DNA of 64,000 nucleotides from Listeria grayi DSM 20601 (GCF_000148995.1 NZ_GL538352.1:372001-436000); one strand, 5' to 3'. Positions 35,982 through 46,560 are shown, counted from the stretch's first letter. Notes: a model not told the origin generated them from the letters alone. Program-made: numbers and translations.

Positions 35982-36597
35982 TGATCACGAAATGGTGCGG
36001 ATCGGTGTTTCAGCCTATCTGTCTGTTCAAGATGACATGGAAGTAGTTGGAGAAGCAAGCAACGGCAGAGAAGGTACGGAACTTGCTCTAGAACTAAGGC
36101 CGGACATTATTTTGATGGACCTGGTAATGGATGAAATGGACGGTATTGAAGCCACTAAACAAATCATGAAAGCATGGAAAACAGCAAAGATCATCATCGT
36201 CACCAGCTTTTTAGACGATGAGAAAGTATACCCGGCACTAGAAGCGGGGGCAAGCAGCTATATGCTCAAGACATCTACTGCTTCTGAGATCGCAGACGCC
36301 ATTCGGGCTACATATGCAGGAGACACTGTTTTGGAACCGGAAGTCACCGGTAAAATGATGCAGCGTCTCACTGCAAAACCAGAGAAAAATCTTCACGATG
36401 AATTGACGAATCGCGAGAATGAGATCCTATTGCTGATCGCAGAAGGAAAAGCCAATCAAGAAATAGCGGATGAACTATACATCACACTCAAGACAGTCAA
36501 AACACACGTGAGCAATATCTTATCCAAACTAGATGTCCAAGACCGTACACAAGCTGCGATCTATGCGTTTCAGCATGATCTAGTAAAGAAAAAGTAA
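35959..36597 (+). CDS. liaR: Response regulator LiaR
   Basis: This 212-residue NarL/LuxR-type regulator has a receiver domain with acidic pocket [12 protein letters not shown] and the phosphorylated aspartate in [13 protein letters not shown] near residue 54, plus the conserved K in SSYMLKTS. The C-terminal LuxR helix-turn-helix is [21 protein letters not shown] to [12 protein letters not shown]. The ATG at 35959 is used; an in-frame GTG three codons earlier is possible. It is co-transcribed with liaF-liaS, and ktrC follows after 13 bases. Confidence 0.94.
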   Translation: MIKVLLIDDHEMVRIGVSAYLSVQDDMEVVGEASNGREGTELALELRPDIILMDLVMDEMDGIEATKQIMKAWKTAKIIIVTSFLDDEKVYPALEAGASSYMLKTSTASEIADAIRATYAGDTVLEPEVTGKMMQRLTAKPEKNLHDELTNRENEILLLIAEGKANQEIADELYITLKTVKTHVSNILSKLDVQDRTQAAIYAFQHDLVKKK

Positions 36598-36610
36598 GGA
36601 GGCAATAACT

Positions 36611-37270
36611 ATGAAAGAAGGATTCGCTGTCATTGGCTTAGGCCGCTTTGGCGGAAGTATCTGTCGTTCCTTGGTCGAACAGGGAATGGAAGTTTTGGCG
36701 ATCGACTCAGATGAAGAACGCGTCAATGAGTATATGTCGATCGCGACCCATGCAGTCATTGCTAATTCTACAGATGAAAATGCCCTTCGTCAGCTTGGTA
36801 TCCGCAACTTTGAACATGTTATCGTAGCAATCGGCGAAGATATTCAGTCTAGTATTTTAACTACATTGATTTTAAAAGAATTAGGAGTAAAATATGTTAC
36901 TGCTAAGGCAACGAATGACAAACATGCCAAATTACTGGAAAAAATTGGCGCGGACCGTGTTGTCCATCCCGAGCGTGACATGGGGCGCCGAATCGCGCAT
37001 TACATCGTTTCTAAGAATATGCTCGATTATTTGGAATTATCCGATGAGTACAGCTTGGTAGAGATCTCTGTCTCTAACCGCCGCTTTTTAAATAAAAGCA
37101 TTGTTGATTTGGATTTTCGCAATTCGTTTCGAGTGAATATCGTTGGGATCAAACGCGATAAACAAATGATCATCACGCCGGAACCAACCGACATTCTGCA
37201 TGAAGGTGATGTTTTGATCGTTATCGGCTCCGATGATGATATCGAACGGTTGCAAGAACAAATCCAATAA
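36611..37270 (+). CDS. ktrC: Potassium uptake regulatory subunit KtrC (TrkA/RCK family)
   Basis: This 219-residue gating subunit of a Ktr potassium channel has an N-terminal RCK_N domain with the nucleotide-binding motif VIGLGRFGGSICRSL (residues 7-21) and the acidic AIDSDEERV. The C-terminal RCK_C domain runs from about 135 (SLVEISVSNRRFLNKSI to the end). RCK_C domains of KtrA/KtrC bind c-di-AMP in Firmicutes, closing the channel. No KtrB/KtrD membrane subunit is nearby, as usual for KtrC. AAGGAGG precedes the ATG, and it probably shares the lia transcript. Confidence 0.9.
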   Translation: MKEGFAVIGLGRFGGSICRSLVEQGMEVLAIDSDEERVNEYMSIATHAVIANSTDENALRQLGIRNFEHVIVAIGEDIQSSILTTLILKELGVKYVTAKATNDKHAKLLEKIGADRVVHPERDMGRRIAHYIVSKNMLDYLELSDEYSLVEISVSNRRFLNKSIVDLDFRNSFRVNIVGIKRDKQMIITPEPTDILHEGDVLIVIGSDDDIERLQEQIQ

Positions 37271-37352
37271 TTTTGATATTCGTATATAAAAAAGGCGAAA
37301 TTGTGGCGAAAATCCAACATTTTTTTGAAGGAAGGGCAAGCGTGCTTTTCTA

Positions 37353-37361
37353 TGCTATAAT
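37353..37361 (+). promoter_or_regulatory. Extended -10 promoter of the lipoprotein gene
   Basis: TGCTATAAT, an extended -10 element, 43 bases before the gene; no good -35. Confidence 0.55.
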
Positions 37362-37404
37362 AAAAGACATCACGAAAAATAGAAGTATGAGGGGAAGCGT
37401 ATAA

Positions 37405-38547
37405 ATGGGAATTATTAAAAAGAAATCGTTTTGGCTAATGTTAGGGCTGGTTTTATTACTACTGAGTGCTTGTGGAAAAGATCCGCGAGAAGATATGATC
37501 CAATCGCTTGCAAAAGTTTCGAATATGAAACAGGGAGCGGGAACTTTTGAAATGAAGATCAAGGATCTGCAGTTGGGAGATACTTCTCAAAATTCTTCCG
37601 TTGCAATGGTAACTTCACAAATCAAGAATGCACGTATTTCCGGAGATTACATCAAAAACAATAAAGCGGCAGAGGTGAATATAAAACTTCAAGCAGCTGG
37701 ACTAGAAATTCCATTTACATTAGTAGGAAATGGGAAAGATACCTATATCTCCACTGATTTCGTTCAACCGGTTGTCAAGATCGCGTCTAGTTTTGGACAG
37801 AATGTTCCTGTTAACGAAGCGCAATTGGAAAAAATCAAAGGCAAATATTTATCTCTTCAAGAAGTAAACAAACTTTCGCAAACAGAAACAAAGAATAACC
37901 AAATCGATCCAAAAACAGCAGAAGCTTTTGCCAAAGATTATCAAAAAGAAGTACGCGATTATTTGAAAAAGTTGGATAAAAAATCATTTACTGTCGACGG
38001 CGATGTGATCACACATACCTTTGATAAGAAAGAAATGTTGGAAGTTGTCAAATTAGCTCAAAAAACAGCAGAATCTAAGAAAGAATACGCTGAATATAAG
38101 AAGCTATTTTCAGAGAAGAATTTCCAAAAAGCATTGGATACTTTCCAAAAACTAACACTTAAACTGTCGGTAAACAAAAAGACCGATAAAACAGATATGA
38201 TCTACACTATCGTGCCAAAAGATCAACAAAGCTTAAAATCATTGGCACTGGAAATGACAGTAACACCAAGCAAATATAAAAAGGCGCCGGTAATGCCTAA
38301 AAAAGCAGATATTCTTTCTAACGAAGAATTCCAAAAACTGCTGAGCCAGCCGAAACCACAAACACAAACGCAACCGCAAGTCAAAATTACAGATGAACAA
38401 TTCAAACAAGTGTTGAACCAAATCAAACAAGTAAAAGCAACTGGGCAAACAATTGATGCTGCTAAGAAACAACAACTATTGCAAACGTATAAAGCTTATT
38501 TATCGGATGAACAGTATAAAGAACTTCGTACGGAGTTGGATAAATAA
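37405..38547 (+). CDS. Lipoprotein of unknown function, 380 aa
   Basis: The signal peptide ends in lipobox LLSAC with Cys near residue 23, so the protein is membrane-anchored outside the cell. The body looks like a LolA/YcdA-type beta domain (AGTFEMKIKDLQL, ARISGDYIKNNKAAEVNIKL, PFTLVGNGKDTYISTDFV). Helical and Gln/Lys-rich segments follow, then a low-complexity linker PKPQTQTQTQPQ-like near 316 and a final helical tail repeating short QxYKxxLxDEQYKEL units. I do not recognise a specific family. AGGGGAAG precedes the ATG. It is monocistronic, between ktrC and rnjA. Confidence 0.8.
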   Translation: MGIIKKKSFWLMLGLVLLLLSACGKDPREDMIQSLAKVSNMKQGAGTFEMKIKDLQLGDTSQNSSVAMVTSQIKNARISGDYIKNNKAAEVNIKLQAAGLEIPFTLVGNGKDTYISTDFVQPVVKIASSFGQNVPVNEAQLEKIKGKYLSLQEVNKLSQTETKNNQIDPKTAEAFAKDYQKEVRDYLKKLDKKSFTVDGDVITHTFDKKEMLEVVKLAQKTAESKKEYAEYKKLFSEKNFQKALDTFQKLTLKLSVNKKTDKTDMIYTIVPKDQQSLKSLALEMTVTPSKYKKAPVMPKKADILSNEEFQKLLSQPKPQTQTQPQVKITDEQFKQVLNQIKQVKATGQTIDAAKKQQLLQTYKAYLSDEQYKELRTELDK

Positions 38548-38567
38548 TTCGAAAAGAGCTGACCTAA

Positions 38568-38617
38568 TAAAAAACCAGAGAAACGAATCCGCTATGGATT
38601 GCTTCTCTGGTTTTTAT
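38568..38617. terminator. Bidirectional terminator
   Basis: An outer stem AAAAACCAGAGAA with complement and an inner AATCC-GCTAT-GGATT hairpin, with A and T runs on both sides; shared with convergent rnjA. Confidence 0.9.
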
Positions 38618-38624
38618 TTATAGC

Positions 38625-40292
38625 TTAAACTTCCATAATGATCGGTAAGATCATTGGACGTCGTTTTGTTTTTTCGTATAAGAAAGGTTGTAGTGTATCG
38701 GTGATCTCGTTTTTGATCTCTGACCATTTGGAAGTTTGTTGTTCCATCACGTCTTTTAAGTGACGTTTCAAGATACTTTGCGCTTCGCCGATCAGATTAC
38801 CGGATTCACGCATGTAGATAAAGCCGCGTGAGATAATATCTGGACCGGACATGATCTTCGAGTTTTTCATATCGATCGATACAACCACGATCACAAGACC
38901 TTCTTCGGAAAGCACATGGCGGTCGCGAAGTACGATGTTGCCGATGTCGCCAATACCGCTACCGTCAATATAGACGCTTGCTGCATGGATCTTACCAGCA
39001 AAACGAGCAGAATCAGCAGTCAATGCTAATACATCGCCATTACCAAGTACGAAACTGTTTTCAAGTGGAACTCCAGTCTCGAAGGCTGTTTCGGAGTGGA
39101 TCTTTTGCATCCGGAATTCACCATGAATCGGCATGAAGTATTTCGGCTTCATCAAGCGAAGCATCAATAATTGTTCTTGTTTACCACCGTGACCGGAAGC
39201 ATGAATGTTATTGACTTTTCCGTGGATCACATCTGCGCCTGCTTGATAAAGCAAGTTGATCGTGCGGTTGACACTGATCGTGTTTCCTGGAATTGGAGAA
39301 GAGGAGAAAACTACCGTGTCATTAGGCTGGATCTGGATCTGACGGTGTGTTCCATTAGCGATACGCGATAGCGCCGCCATTGGTTCTCCTTGACTTCCGG
39401 TACATAGAATCGTTACATTGCCGGCCGGTAAACGGTTCAACTGATGGGTGTCGATAAAGGTATCTTTAGGCGCTTGGATGTAGCCAAGTTGTCTGCCGAT
39501 CTCGATCGCGGAATCCATACTTCTACCAAAAACAGCAATTTTGCGTCCTGCTTCGATCGAAGCTTCGACGACTTGTTGCAAGCGATACATATTGGAAGCA
39601 AAGGTAGCAAAAATAATTCGGCCTTCCACATCACGGAAGATATTTTTGATACTTTCACCCACGACACGTTCGCTTAATGAGAAAGTAGGCACTTCTGCGT
39701 TGGTACTGTCTGAAAGGAGGCAAAGTACGCCTTCTTTTCCGATTTCCGCCATTTTTGTCAAATTAGCAGGTTCGCCCACCGGTGTGAAATCAAACTTGAA
39801 GTCACCTGTATGCACGATATTACCAGAAGGTGTCTTCACAACGACTCCATAAGCATCTGGAATACTGTGCGTAGTTCGGAAGAAAGACACGCTTGTTTTC
39901 CGGAATTTAAATACATCATCTTCTTCAAATTCATAGATCTTTGCTTGACGCAAAAGACCATGTTCTTCCAATTTGTTACGGATAAGCGCACTGGCTAATT
40001 TACCGGCATAGATCGGAATATTCAGTTCGCGGAGTAAATAGGGGACTCCGCCGATATGGTCTTCGTGACCATGGGTAATGAAAAGACCTTTGATCTTTTC
40101 TTTGTTTTTTACGATATAGCTATAATCAGGAATTACATAATCAATCCCAAGTAGCTCATCTTCCGGGAACTTGATCCCAGCATCGATAAGAATGATCTCA
40201 TCTTGAAATTGTACGCCATACGTATTTTTCCCGATTTCGCCCAGACCGCCCAAAGCGAAAACAGCTGTTTCATTATTCTTCACAAATTTCAT
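38625..40292 (-). CDS. rnjA: Ribonuclease J1
   Basis: This 555-residue metallo-beta-lactamase/beta-CASP RNase with 5' exonuclease and endonuclease activity is central to mRNA decay and 16S maturation in Firmicutes. It shows the metal motif [10 protein letters not shown] near residue 74, HTGDFKFDF, the beta-CASP region with [19 protein letters not shown] and the late IHGEFRMQ. It ends in the RNase J C-terminal domain ([12 protein letters not shown]). It begins 6 bases after rpoY, an order conserved in Bacilli. Confidence 0.96.
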   Translation of the reverse strand: MKFVKNNETAVFALGGLGEIGKNTYGVQFQDEIILIDAGIKFPEDELLGIDYVIPDYSYIVKNKEKIKGLFITHGHEDHIGGVPYLLRELNIPIYAGKLASALIRNKLEEHGLLRQAKIYEFEEDDVFKFRKTSVSFFRTTHSIPDAYGVVVKTPSGNIVHTGDFKFDFTPVGEPANLTKMAEIGKEGVLCLLSDSTNAEVPTFSLSERVVGESIKNIFRDVEGRIIFATFASNMYRLQQVVEASIEAGRKIAVFGRSMDSAIEIGRQLGYIQAPKDTFIDTHQLNRLPAGNVTILCTGSQGEPMAALSRIANGTHRQIQIQPNDTVVFSSSPIPGNTISVNRTINLLYQAGADVIHGKVNNIHASGHGGKQEQLLMLRLMKPKYFMPIHGEFRMQKIHSETAFETGVPLENSFVLGNGDVLALTADSARFAGKIHAASVYIDGSGIGDIGNIVLRDRHVLSEEGLVIVVVSIDMKNSKIMSGPDIISRGFIYMRESGNLIGEAQSILKRHLKDVMEQQTSKWSEIKNEITDTLQPFLYEKTKRRPMILPIIMEV

Positions 40293-40298
40293 AAAAAC

Positions 40299-40508
40299 TT
40301 ATTTCTCCCACAATTTAAAATCAGGTTGGGATTTTTCATATTCTAAATGTGCATCGCTCAATTTCTCGATGAATTCGATATGAAAATCTTGGGCTGCTAA
40401 GATTTGGCGTACTTCTACTTCGCTTTCAGCCTCAATATAGATAGATTGCGTGTTTTCGCGGACTGGCGTTTCACTGTTTGTTACTTGATAAAATACTTTA
40501 AAAATCAT
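40299..40508 (-). CDS. rpoY: RNA polymerase epsilon subunit
   Basis: This 69-residue protein (DUF1447, epsilon) associates with Firmicute RNA polymerase. It begins [20 protein letters not shown] and contains [14 protein letters not shown] and [17 protein letters not shown], all typical. The ATG at 40508 is chosen because AAAGGAGCG precedes it; in-frame upstream starts would add a stretch not seen in the family. It forms a two-gene operon with rnjA. Confidence 0.95.
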   Translation of the reverse strand: MIFKVFYQVTNSETPVRENTQSIYIEAESEVEVRQILAAQDFHIEFIEKLSDAHLEYEKSQPDFKLWEK

Positions 40509-40911
40509 TATATTCGCTCCTTTAAAATAAAAAAATTGATTGGAAAACAAATCTTTATCCCCAATGTAAAAATCTGTTTCGTTCGCTTAGTCATTAAAAT
40601 ATAGAAATCGGACGTCTGATGATAGAAAAAAGACAAAGTTAAAGTGAAGTAAGCAACTAGCTTTCGTTTCCATGCGCTTACAGTTCCGTCATTTAACAGA
40701 TTATAGATAGTAATTAAGACAAAATGACAGAGTATTTTTTCAAAAATAAAAAGCCATTTCGTAAAATTAACATCTCTTTTTCATGTGGTTAATGGGTAAA
40801 ACAAATTCCGAACTATATCCTTGCTATCTAATATACCACAAATTCGCAGAAAAGCTACTACAAACCATTTAATTTCTTGAAAAGAGTGGAAGAATTCTTT
40901 TTTTTACATGC

Positions 40912-40943
40912 TTTTTTAGGCGGATTTTGAAATGCCTAAAAAA
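40912..40943. repeat. Inverted repeat in the AT-rich gap
   Basis: TTTTTTAGGC and GCCTAAAAAA, perfect 10-bp arms around 12 bases. The T run is on the 5' arm in both directions, so it is not a normal terminator. Confidence 0.5.
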
Positions 40944-41100
40944 AATTTGATATTACTTTTTAGGATGAAAAGCAAAAATAAACGATATTTTATTAATGTA
41001 GATAAAATAAGTGCCCCATCTAACGTTTAAAAGTTTATTAAAAAAATTTAGCTTTTAAAAAAATTTGATTTATCACGAAAAAAGGAAAGATATATCGCTT

Positions 41101-41129
41101 TTGCTCAGTGGGATACAATGTGCTACAAT
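41101..41129 (+). promoter_or_regulatory. Promoter of the secreted-peptide/lipoprotein pair
   Basis: TTGCTC - 17 bp - TACAAT; a second TACAAT lies ten bases upstream. The leader would be about 115 bases. Confidence 0.6.
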
Positions 41130-41251
41130 GCTTTTAATAACAGCGGTTGTTTAAAGAGATAAGCATTGTTTGAAAATAAATAAGTGTTCACAAATAGTTA
41201 TTTTATTCCTGTCACATTTCTAATCGATCATCATAGTAGGAGTTGGATAAA

Positions 41252-41449
41252 ATGAAAAAATGGAGCAGTAGCCTTTTGATTTGTATGTTGCTAATTGGTG
41301 GCTTGCCAGTTACTACTCAAGCCGCAAACGGATATAATACTTACCCGGATAATCATAAATTAAAAGGCGGGGTCGACAATTATGGTGAAAATAGACGTTA
41401 TTTTTGGATTCATCCTGATACTTATATGAAAAGGAGCGATCAGCGATGA
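41252..41449 (+). CDS. Small secreted peptide, 65 aa
   Basis: A clear signal peptide (MKKWSSSLLICMLLIGGLPV, then TTQAA) would release a mature peptide of about 40 residues starting near NGYNTYPDNHKLKGGVDNYG and rich in Tyr, Asn and charged residues. TAGGAG precedes the ATG. The stop overlaps the next gene as ATGA, so the two are coupled. The mature part reminds me of the N-terminus of larger secreted, matrixin-like proteins of Bacilli (HKLxGGVxNYG pattern), so it may be a truncated remnant. It could also be a genuine short secreted peptide. I cannot decide from the sequence. Confidence 0.65.
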   Translation: MKKWSSSLLICMLLIGGLPVTTQAANGYNTYPDNHKLKGGVDNYGENRRYFWIHPDTYMKRSDQR

Positions 41450-42120
41450 AAAAAAGATATCTATTGATTGGCATTGGAACGAGTTTTTTGCTATTAGCAG
41501 GCTGTGGAAAGACTGAAGCAAAAATAGAACAGGCTCCCAAAAAAGCAAGTCTAACGGCAGAGATATTACAGAAAAAACCTGAAATGATAGGCAGTTCAGC
41601 ATGTTATATCGGAGACGCTTCTACTATAAAAAAACAGCTGTTTAATGAGTATTCGGATACATCAGGGATAGCCGTTATTGGGAAAGTGACTGCTACTGAA
41701 TCGATTCTTATCCAAGAAAGAAACTTTAAGGTCCCTCAAACTAAAATAACCTTATTAGTGACTAAAGTTTTGACCCAATCAGGTAAGGGGCTTGAAAACA
41801 AGAAAATCACTATTCTTGAAAGTGCAGGTTATGATAAACAAACCAACGAACTGCATCTTTCAGAAGGTACCATGCCAACTGAAAAAAATACGGATGTTGC
41901 CTATGTTATTGGGAAGGGAACCGATTATATCAAGGAAGAACATTATTTCCCCTCATATGGTGCACGTTCCACCTTCATCAAACAAGGAAACACTTACAAA
42001 ATCAAAAAGCCAGTAGATGTGGAAAACTACAAAGTAAAACGCGATTATGGCGCTGACAGCAAAAAAGAAAACGAAGCATTAAATAAAGAAATGAACGAAT
42101 TGATAGAGAAAAATAAATAA
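41446..42120 (+). CDS. Lipoprotein of unknown function, 224 aa
   Basis: The signal peptide has lipobox LLAGC (Cys20). The body contains SDTSGIAVIGKVTATESILIQ and KITLLVTKVLTQSGKGLENKKITILESAGYD, a beta-rich OB-like pattern seen in several Firmicute lipoproteins of unknown role. It ends in a charged helix (KKENEALNKEMNELIEKNK). AGGAGCG precedes the ATG. It overlaps the small secreted peptide and ends in an unusually strong terminator. The pair is probably accessory, since I do not recall it between rnjA and def in L. monocytogenes. Confidence 0.75.
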   Translation: MKKRYLLIGIGTSFLLLAGCGKTEAKIEQAPKKASLTAEILQKKPEMIGSSACYIGDASTIKKQLFNEYSDTSGIAVIGKVTATESILIQERNFKVPQTKITLLVTKVLTQSGKGLENKKITILESAGYDKQTNELHLSEGTMPTEKNTDVAYVIGKGTDYIKEEHYFPSYGARSTFIKQGNTYKIKKPVDVENYKVKRDYGADSKKENEALNKEMNELIEKNK

Positions 42121-42126
42121 TAGCGC

Positions 42127-42184
42127 AAAAAACTAGGTTGCCGATTTCTTCGTAAGAGGAAGAAATCGGCAACCTAGTTTTTAT
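42127..42184 (+). terminator. Very long perfect terminator hairpin
   Basis: A 24-bp stem without mismatch, beginning AAAAACTAGGTTGCCGATTT, loop GTAAGAG, then T run. It is the strongest terminator in the window. Confidence 0.95.
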
Positions 42185-42277
42185 TTTCCTCACAAAAGTC
42201 CGCGCCGCCTATCGTTTTTCGCTGCTTATTCTGCTATACTTAACCATAGAAAAAGAATCAAAGCAAAGGAGAGACAC

Positions 42278-43048
42278 ATGACTAAAATCGTATTTTTTGA
42301 TGTGGACGGAACATTGCTGAATGAAGAAAAGCAGCTTCCGGAATCCACGAAAGCCGCTGTTCGCTTATTACAAGAAAATGGCATTTATGTAGCGATTTCA
42401 ACTGGGCGGGCACCATTTATGCTAGAGGCGTTGTGCAAAGAACTGGATATTCGCTCGTATGTTTGTTTTAACGGACAGTACGTTGTATTTGAAGGGGAAG
42501 CAGTGTATACGAAACCACTTCCGCAAGAATCGCTGGAGAGATTGATCGCAGATGCGACAGAACATGATCATCCGATTGTTTTTTCGGCGGTGGATGAAAT
42601 GCGTGTGAACTTACCTGACCACAACAGTGTCCATCAAGGAATGAGCTCACTAAAACTTAGCTATCCAAAAGTAGATGCCAGCTTTTACAAAGGCAGCGAA
42701 ATTTATCAATGCTTATTGTTTTGTACAGAGGAATATGACCATTATTATACGGAAAAATTCCCACAATACCGTTTCTTACGCTGGCATGAGTCATCGGTCG
42801 ATGTTTGTCCAGCTAACGGATCAAAAGCTGTGGGCATAAGAGAAGCAATCCGAAAATTAGGGTTTTCGATGGAAGATACCTATGCTTTCGGTGATGGGCT
42901 GAACGATATCGATATGCTGCAGGAAGTAGGGTGCGGCGTTGCGATGGGGAATGCACGACCAGAAGTGAAGGAAGTAGCGGATTACATTACATCTCATGTG
43001 GATGAAGATGGTATATGGAACGCTTTGAAACATTTTAAATTGATCTAA
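42278..43048 (+). CDS. Cof-type HAD-superfamily hydrolase
   Basis: This 256-residue HAD phosphatase of the Cof/YkrA type has motif I FFDVDGTLLNEEKQ near residue 6, motif II STGRAPFML, a C2 cap domain, and motifs III/IV KAVGIREAIRKLG and FGDGLNDIDML near 203. Likely substrates are sugar phosphates or flavin/pyridoxal phosphates; this cannot be narrowed. AAGGAGAG precedes the ATG, and it is followed by a bidirectional terminator. Confidence 0.92.
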   Translation: MTKIVFFDVDGTLLNEEKQLPESTKAAVRLLQENGIYVAISTGRAPFMLEALCKELDIRSYVCFNGQYVVFEGEAVYTKPLPQESLERLIADATEHDHPIVFSAVDEMRVNLPDHNSVHQGMSSLKLSYPKVDASFYKGSEIYQCLLFCTEEYDHYYTEKFPQYRFLRWHESSVDVCPANGSKAVGIREAIRKLGFSMEDTYAFGDGLNDIDMLQEVGCGVAMGNARPEVKEVADYITSHVDEDGIWNALKHFKLI

Positions 43049-43096
43049 AAAAAGCAGCTTGAAACCGAATGGCGTTCGATTTCAAGCTGCTTTTTA
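43046..43096. terminator. Bidirectional terminator
   Basis: A stem AAAAAGCAGCTTGAAA with its complement around 15 bases; serves the HAD gene and convergent def. Confidence 0.92.
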
Positions 43097-43642
43097 GCCG
43101 ATAACATCCACATCTGGTGGCAATGCATTCGGATTTTTGTCATTGATATGATCGTAAAACATCACACCGTTCAAATGATCGATCTCGTGCTGAACAACGA
43201 TCGCCGGGTAGCTTTTAAGGCGAAGCTTGATCGGATTGCCGTCTTCATCGAAAGCTTCGATCGTGACGCGCTCTTTCCGAACGACGAAGCCGGGAACTTC
43301 CCGGTCGACAGATAAACAGCCTTCGCCGCCAGCAAGGCAAGCTTCCTGCACGGAATGACTGCGGATTTTAGGGTTATAAAGCGTGTAGCTGTAGGTGCGG
43401 TCTTCATCCTCGATATGGATGGCAATGATACGTTTTAAAACTGCTAATTGCGGAGCAGCAAGACCCACGCCACCGCGTAAACCGTATTTTTCAGCAATTT
43501 CTTCATCTTGGCTATTTTTTAAAAAAGTGAGCATTTCGCGTCCTAATTCTTTCTCTTCTTGAGAAAGGGGGAACGTTACTTCGTCTGCAACTTTGCGAAG
43601 TGCTGGATGCCCCTCGCGAACGATATCGTCCATCGTAAGCAT
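43094..43642 (-). CDS. def: Peptide deformylase
   Basis: This 182-residue Fe/Zn enzyme removes the N-formyl group from new proteins. All three motifs are present: GVGLAAPQ near residue 58-65, EGCLSVDR near 108, and QHEIDHLNG near 151 with the metal histidines. The long form with residues after the third motif is typical of type 2 Gram-positive deformylases. AGGAGAG precedes the ATG. It is divergent from pdhA across a 700-base regulatory gap. Confidence 0.96.
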   Translation of the reverse strand: MLTMDDIVREGHPALRKVADEVTFPLSQEEKELGREMLTFLKNSQDEEIAEKYGLRGGVGLAAPQLAVLKRIIAIHIEDEDRTYSYTLYNPKIRSHSVQEACLAGGEGCLSVDREVPGFVVRKERVTIEAFDEDGNPIKLRLKSYPAIVVQHEIDHLNGVMFYDHINDKNPNALPPDVDVIG

Positions 43643-43800
43643 AATTATTCTCTCCTGTCTTTTGTTAAACTACAATTATTTTAGCAGACCTTTTGAAAAA
43701 AATAAATAAATTAAGTTAGAAAGGGAAATAATCGGGTAATTAAAAAGGCGAACCTTTTTCGGGAGGTATTCTGTTATCATTCGTTATATAGGTGATTCTA

Positions 43801-43840
43801 TTTTTACTAAAGTTTGTGAATTCACAAACTTTAGTAAAAA
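43801..43840. repeat. 40-bp perfect palindrome
   Basis: The half TTTTTACTAAAGTTTGTGAA is followed at once by its exact reverse complement, with no spacer. It lies about 155 bases upstream of the pdh -35 and 160 bases upstream of def. The centre TTGTGAATTCACAA resembles Rex/CRP half-sites but with wrong spacing. Whether it acts as DNA site or RNA hairpin is open. Confidence 0.9.
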
Positions 43841-43845
43841 GACTT

Positions 43846-43863
43846 CATTCCTTCAAAGGAATG
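43846..43863. repeat. 8-bp inverted repeat beside the palindrome
   Basis: CATTCCTT-CA-AAGGAATG followed by TGTTTTATTG, six bases after the 40-bp palindrome; terminator-like in form. Confidence 0.6.
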
Positions 43864-43929
43864 TGTTTTATTGTCGTATGAAGCTTATTGTATAACAGAT
43901 ACGATTTTGAACAGCGGTTTTTAATACAG

Positions 43930-43966
43930 TGCAAAAATGCGAATGATTGGGTTTGCAAAGCGAATG
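43930..43966. repeat. Direct repeats upstream of the pdh promoter
   Basis: TGCAAA(AAT)GCGAATG at 43930-43945 and TGCAAAGCGAATG at 43954-43966, 24 bases apart and ending 30 bases before the -35. This could be an activator site. Confidence 0.5.
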
Positions 43967-43995
43967 TAAGCGATAGTTTTTTGTGAGCCCTCTTG

Positions 43996-44024
43996 TTGAC
44001 TTCCCATTAATTGTGGTGTAAATT
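43996..44024 (+). promoter_or_regulatory. pdhABCD promoter
   Basis: TTGACT - 17 bp - TAAATT. Transcription from about 44031 would give a leader of roughly 320 bases. Confidence 0.72.
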
Positions 44025-44030
44025 ATAAGA

Positions 44031-45464
<1,434 letters not shown>

Positions 45465-45466
45465 TC

Positions 45467-46444
45467 ATGGCGCAAAAAACAATGATTCAAGCGATTACAG
45501 ATGCGCTTGCAGTTGAACTTAAAAATGATGAAAACGTCTTAGTATTCGGTGAAGACGTTGGTAAAAATGGCGGAGTTTTCCGTGCAACAGAAGGCTTGCA
45601 AGAACAATTCGGCGAAGATCGTGTATTTGATACACCACTTGCTGAATCCGGTATCGGTGGTCTTGCGATCGGTCTTTCTTTAGAAGGGTTCCGTCCGGTT
45701 GCTGAAATCCAATTTTTTGGTTTTGTATTTGAAGTAATGGATTCTGTAGCAGGTCAATTAGCTCGTATGCGTTACCGTACTGGTGGCACTCGTAATGCTC
45801 CAGTCGTAATCCGCGCGCCATTCGGCGGTGGTGTTCATACTCCTGAACTTCATGCTGATAACTTGGAAGGTTTGATTGCGCAATCCCCAGGTCTTAAAGT
45901 AGTTATCCCATCGACACCTTATGATGCAAAAGGATTATTGATCTCCGCGATCCGCGACAATGACCCAGTTGTTTTCTTAGAACACATGAAATTATACCGT
46001 TCATTCCGTGAAGAAGTTCCGGATGAAGAATATACAGTAGAAATCGGTAAAGCTGCTGTTCGCCGAGAAGGTACAGACGTAACGATCGTTACTTACGGTG
46101 CAATGGTTCAAGAATCTCTAAAAGCAGCAGAAGCTTTAGAAAAAGAAGGCGTATCTGTAGAAGTAATCGACTTGCGTACAGTAAGTCCAATCGATACAGA
46201 CACAATCGTTGCTTCTGTTAAGAAAACCAACCGTGCTGTTGTTGTTCAAGAAGCGCAAAAACAAGGCGGAGTTGCTGCAAACGTGGTTGCTGAAATCAAC
46301 GACCGTGCAATTCTTTCCCTAGAAGCTCCTGTTATGCGAGTTACAGCTCCAGACAGTATCTTCCCATTCTCGCAAGCAGAAACAGTTTGGCTTCCAAACC
46401 ACAATGATATTATTGAACGCGTAAAAGAAGTCATTGCTTTCTAA
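45467..46444 (+). CDS. pdhB: Pyruvate dehydrogenase E1 component, beta subunit
   Basis: This 325-residue partner of PdhA completes the E1 tetramer. Motifs are [21 protein letters not shown] near residue 24, [21 protein letters not shown] near 53, [17 protein letters not shown] and the C-terminal transketolase domain [21 protein letters not shown] lies just before the ATG. A 116-base gap with a strong hairpin separates it from pdhC, whereas the other operon spacings are only 2-4 bases. Confidence 0.97.
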   Translation: MAQKTMIQAITDALAVELKNDENVLVFGEDVGKNGGVFRATEGLQEQFGEDRVFDTPLAESGIGGLAIGLSLEGFRPVAEIQFFGFVFEVMDSVAGQLARMRYRTGGTRNAPVVIRAPFGGGVHTPELHADNLEGLIAQSPGLKVVIPSTPYDAKGLLISAIRDNDPVVFLEHMKLYRSFREEVPDEEYTVEIGKAAVRREGTDVTIVTYGAMVQESLKAAEALEKEGVSVEVIDLRTVSPIDTDTIVASVKKTNRAVVVQEAQKQGGVAANVVAEINDRAILSLEAPVMRVTAPDSIFPFSQAETVWLPNHNDIIERVKEVIAF

Positions 46445-46465
46445 TGTAAGCAAATCGGATTATAT

Positions 46466-46498
46466 ACTTGCAGTAGGGATTCGTTCCTTACTGCAAGT
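46466..46498 (+). other. Hairpin in the pdhB-pdhC gap
   Basis: A 14-bp stem ACTTGCAGTAGGGA/TCCTTACTGCAAGT (one G-T pair) with a 5-base loop and no T run after it. Inside an operon this looks like an mRNA processing or stability element rather than a terminator. Confidence 0.7.
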
Positions 46499-46560
46499 CC
46501 CTATAAACAGAAGACTTTCGGGCAAAGCAATTTGAACAAATAATAGGAGGCTAATATATA

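Larger units (their letters stand above)
40509..41251. other. AT-rich intergenic region without a supported gene
   Basis: This 740-base stretch between divergent rpoY and the secreted-peptide gene is strongly AT-rich with many A and T runs. No open reading frame with a ribosome binding site was seen. It contains the inverted repeat at 40912-40943 and a promoter at 41101-41129. Its composition contrasts with neighbouring genes. Confidence 0.6.

Noticed and set aside
40912-40943. Inverted repeat as an intrinsic terminator
   Set aside because: In both directions the T run is on the 5' arm and A run on the 3' side, so no U tract follows the stem.
41133-41153. TTAATAAC...GTTGTTTAA as a PrfA box
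   Set aside because: Arms do not match TTAACA-NN-TGTTAA in spacing or sequence, and no PrfA virulence gene is present.
43814-43827. Centre of the 40-bp palindrome as a Rex or CRP/FNR box
   Set aside because: TTGTGAA and TTCACAA are adjacent with no spacer, whereas Rex needs four and CRP/FNR about six bases between half-sites.
46466-46498. pdhB-pdhC hairpin as a terminator
   Set aside because: No T run follows and pdhC-pdhD have no visible promoter of their own.
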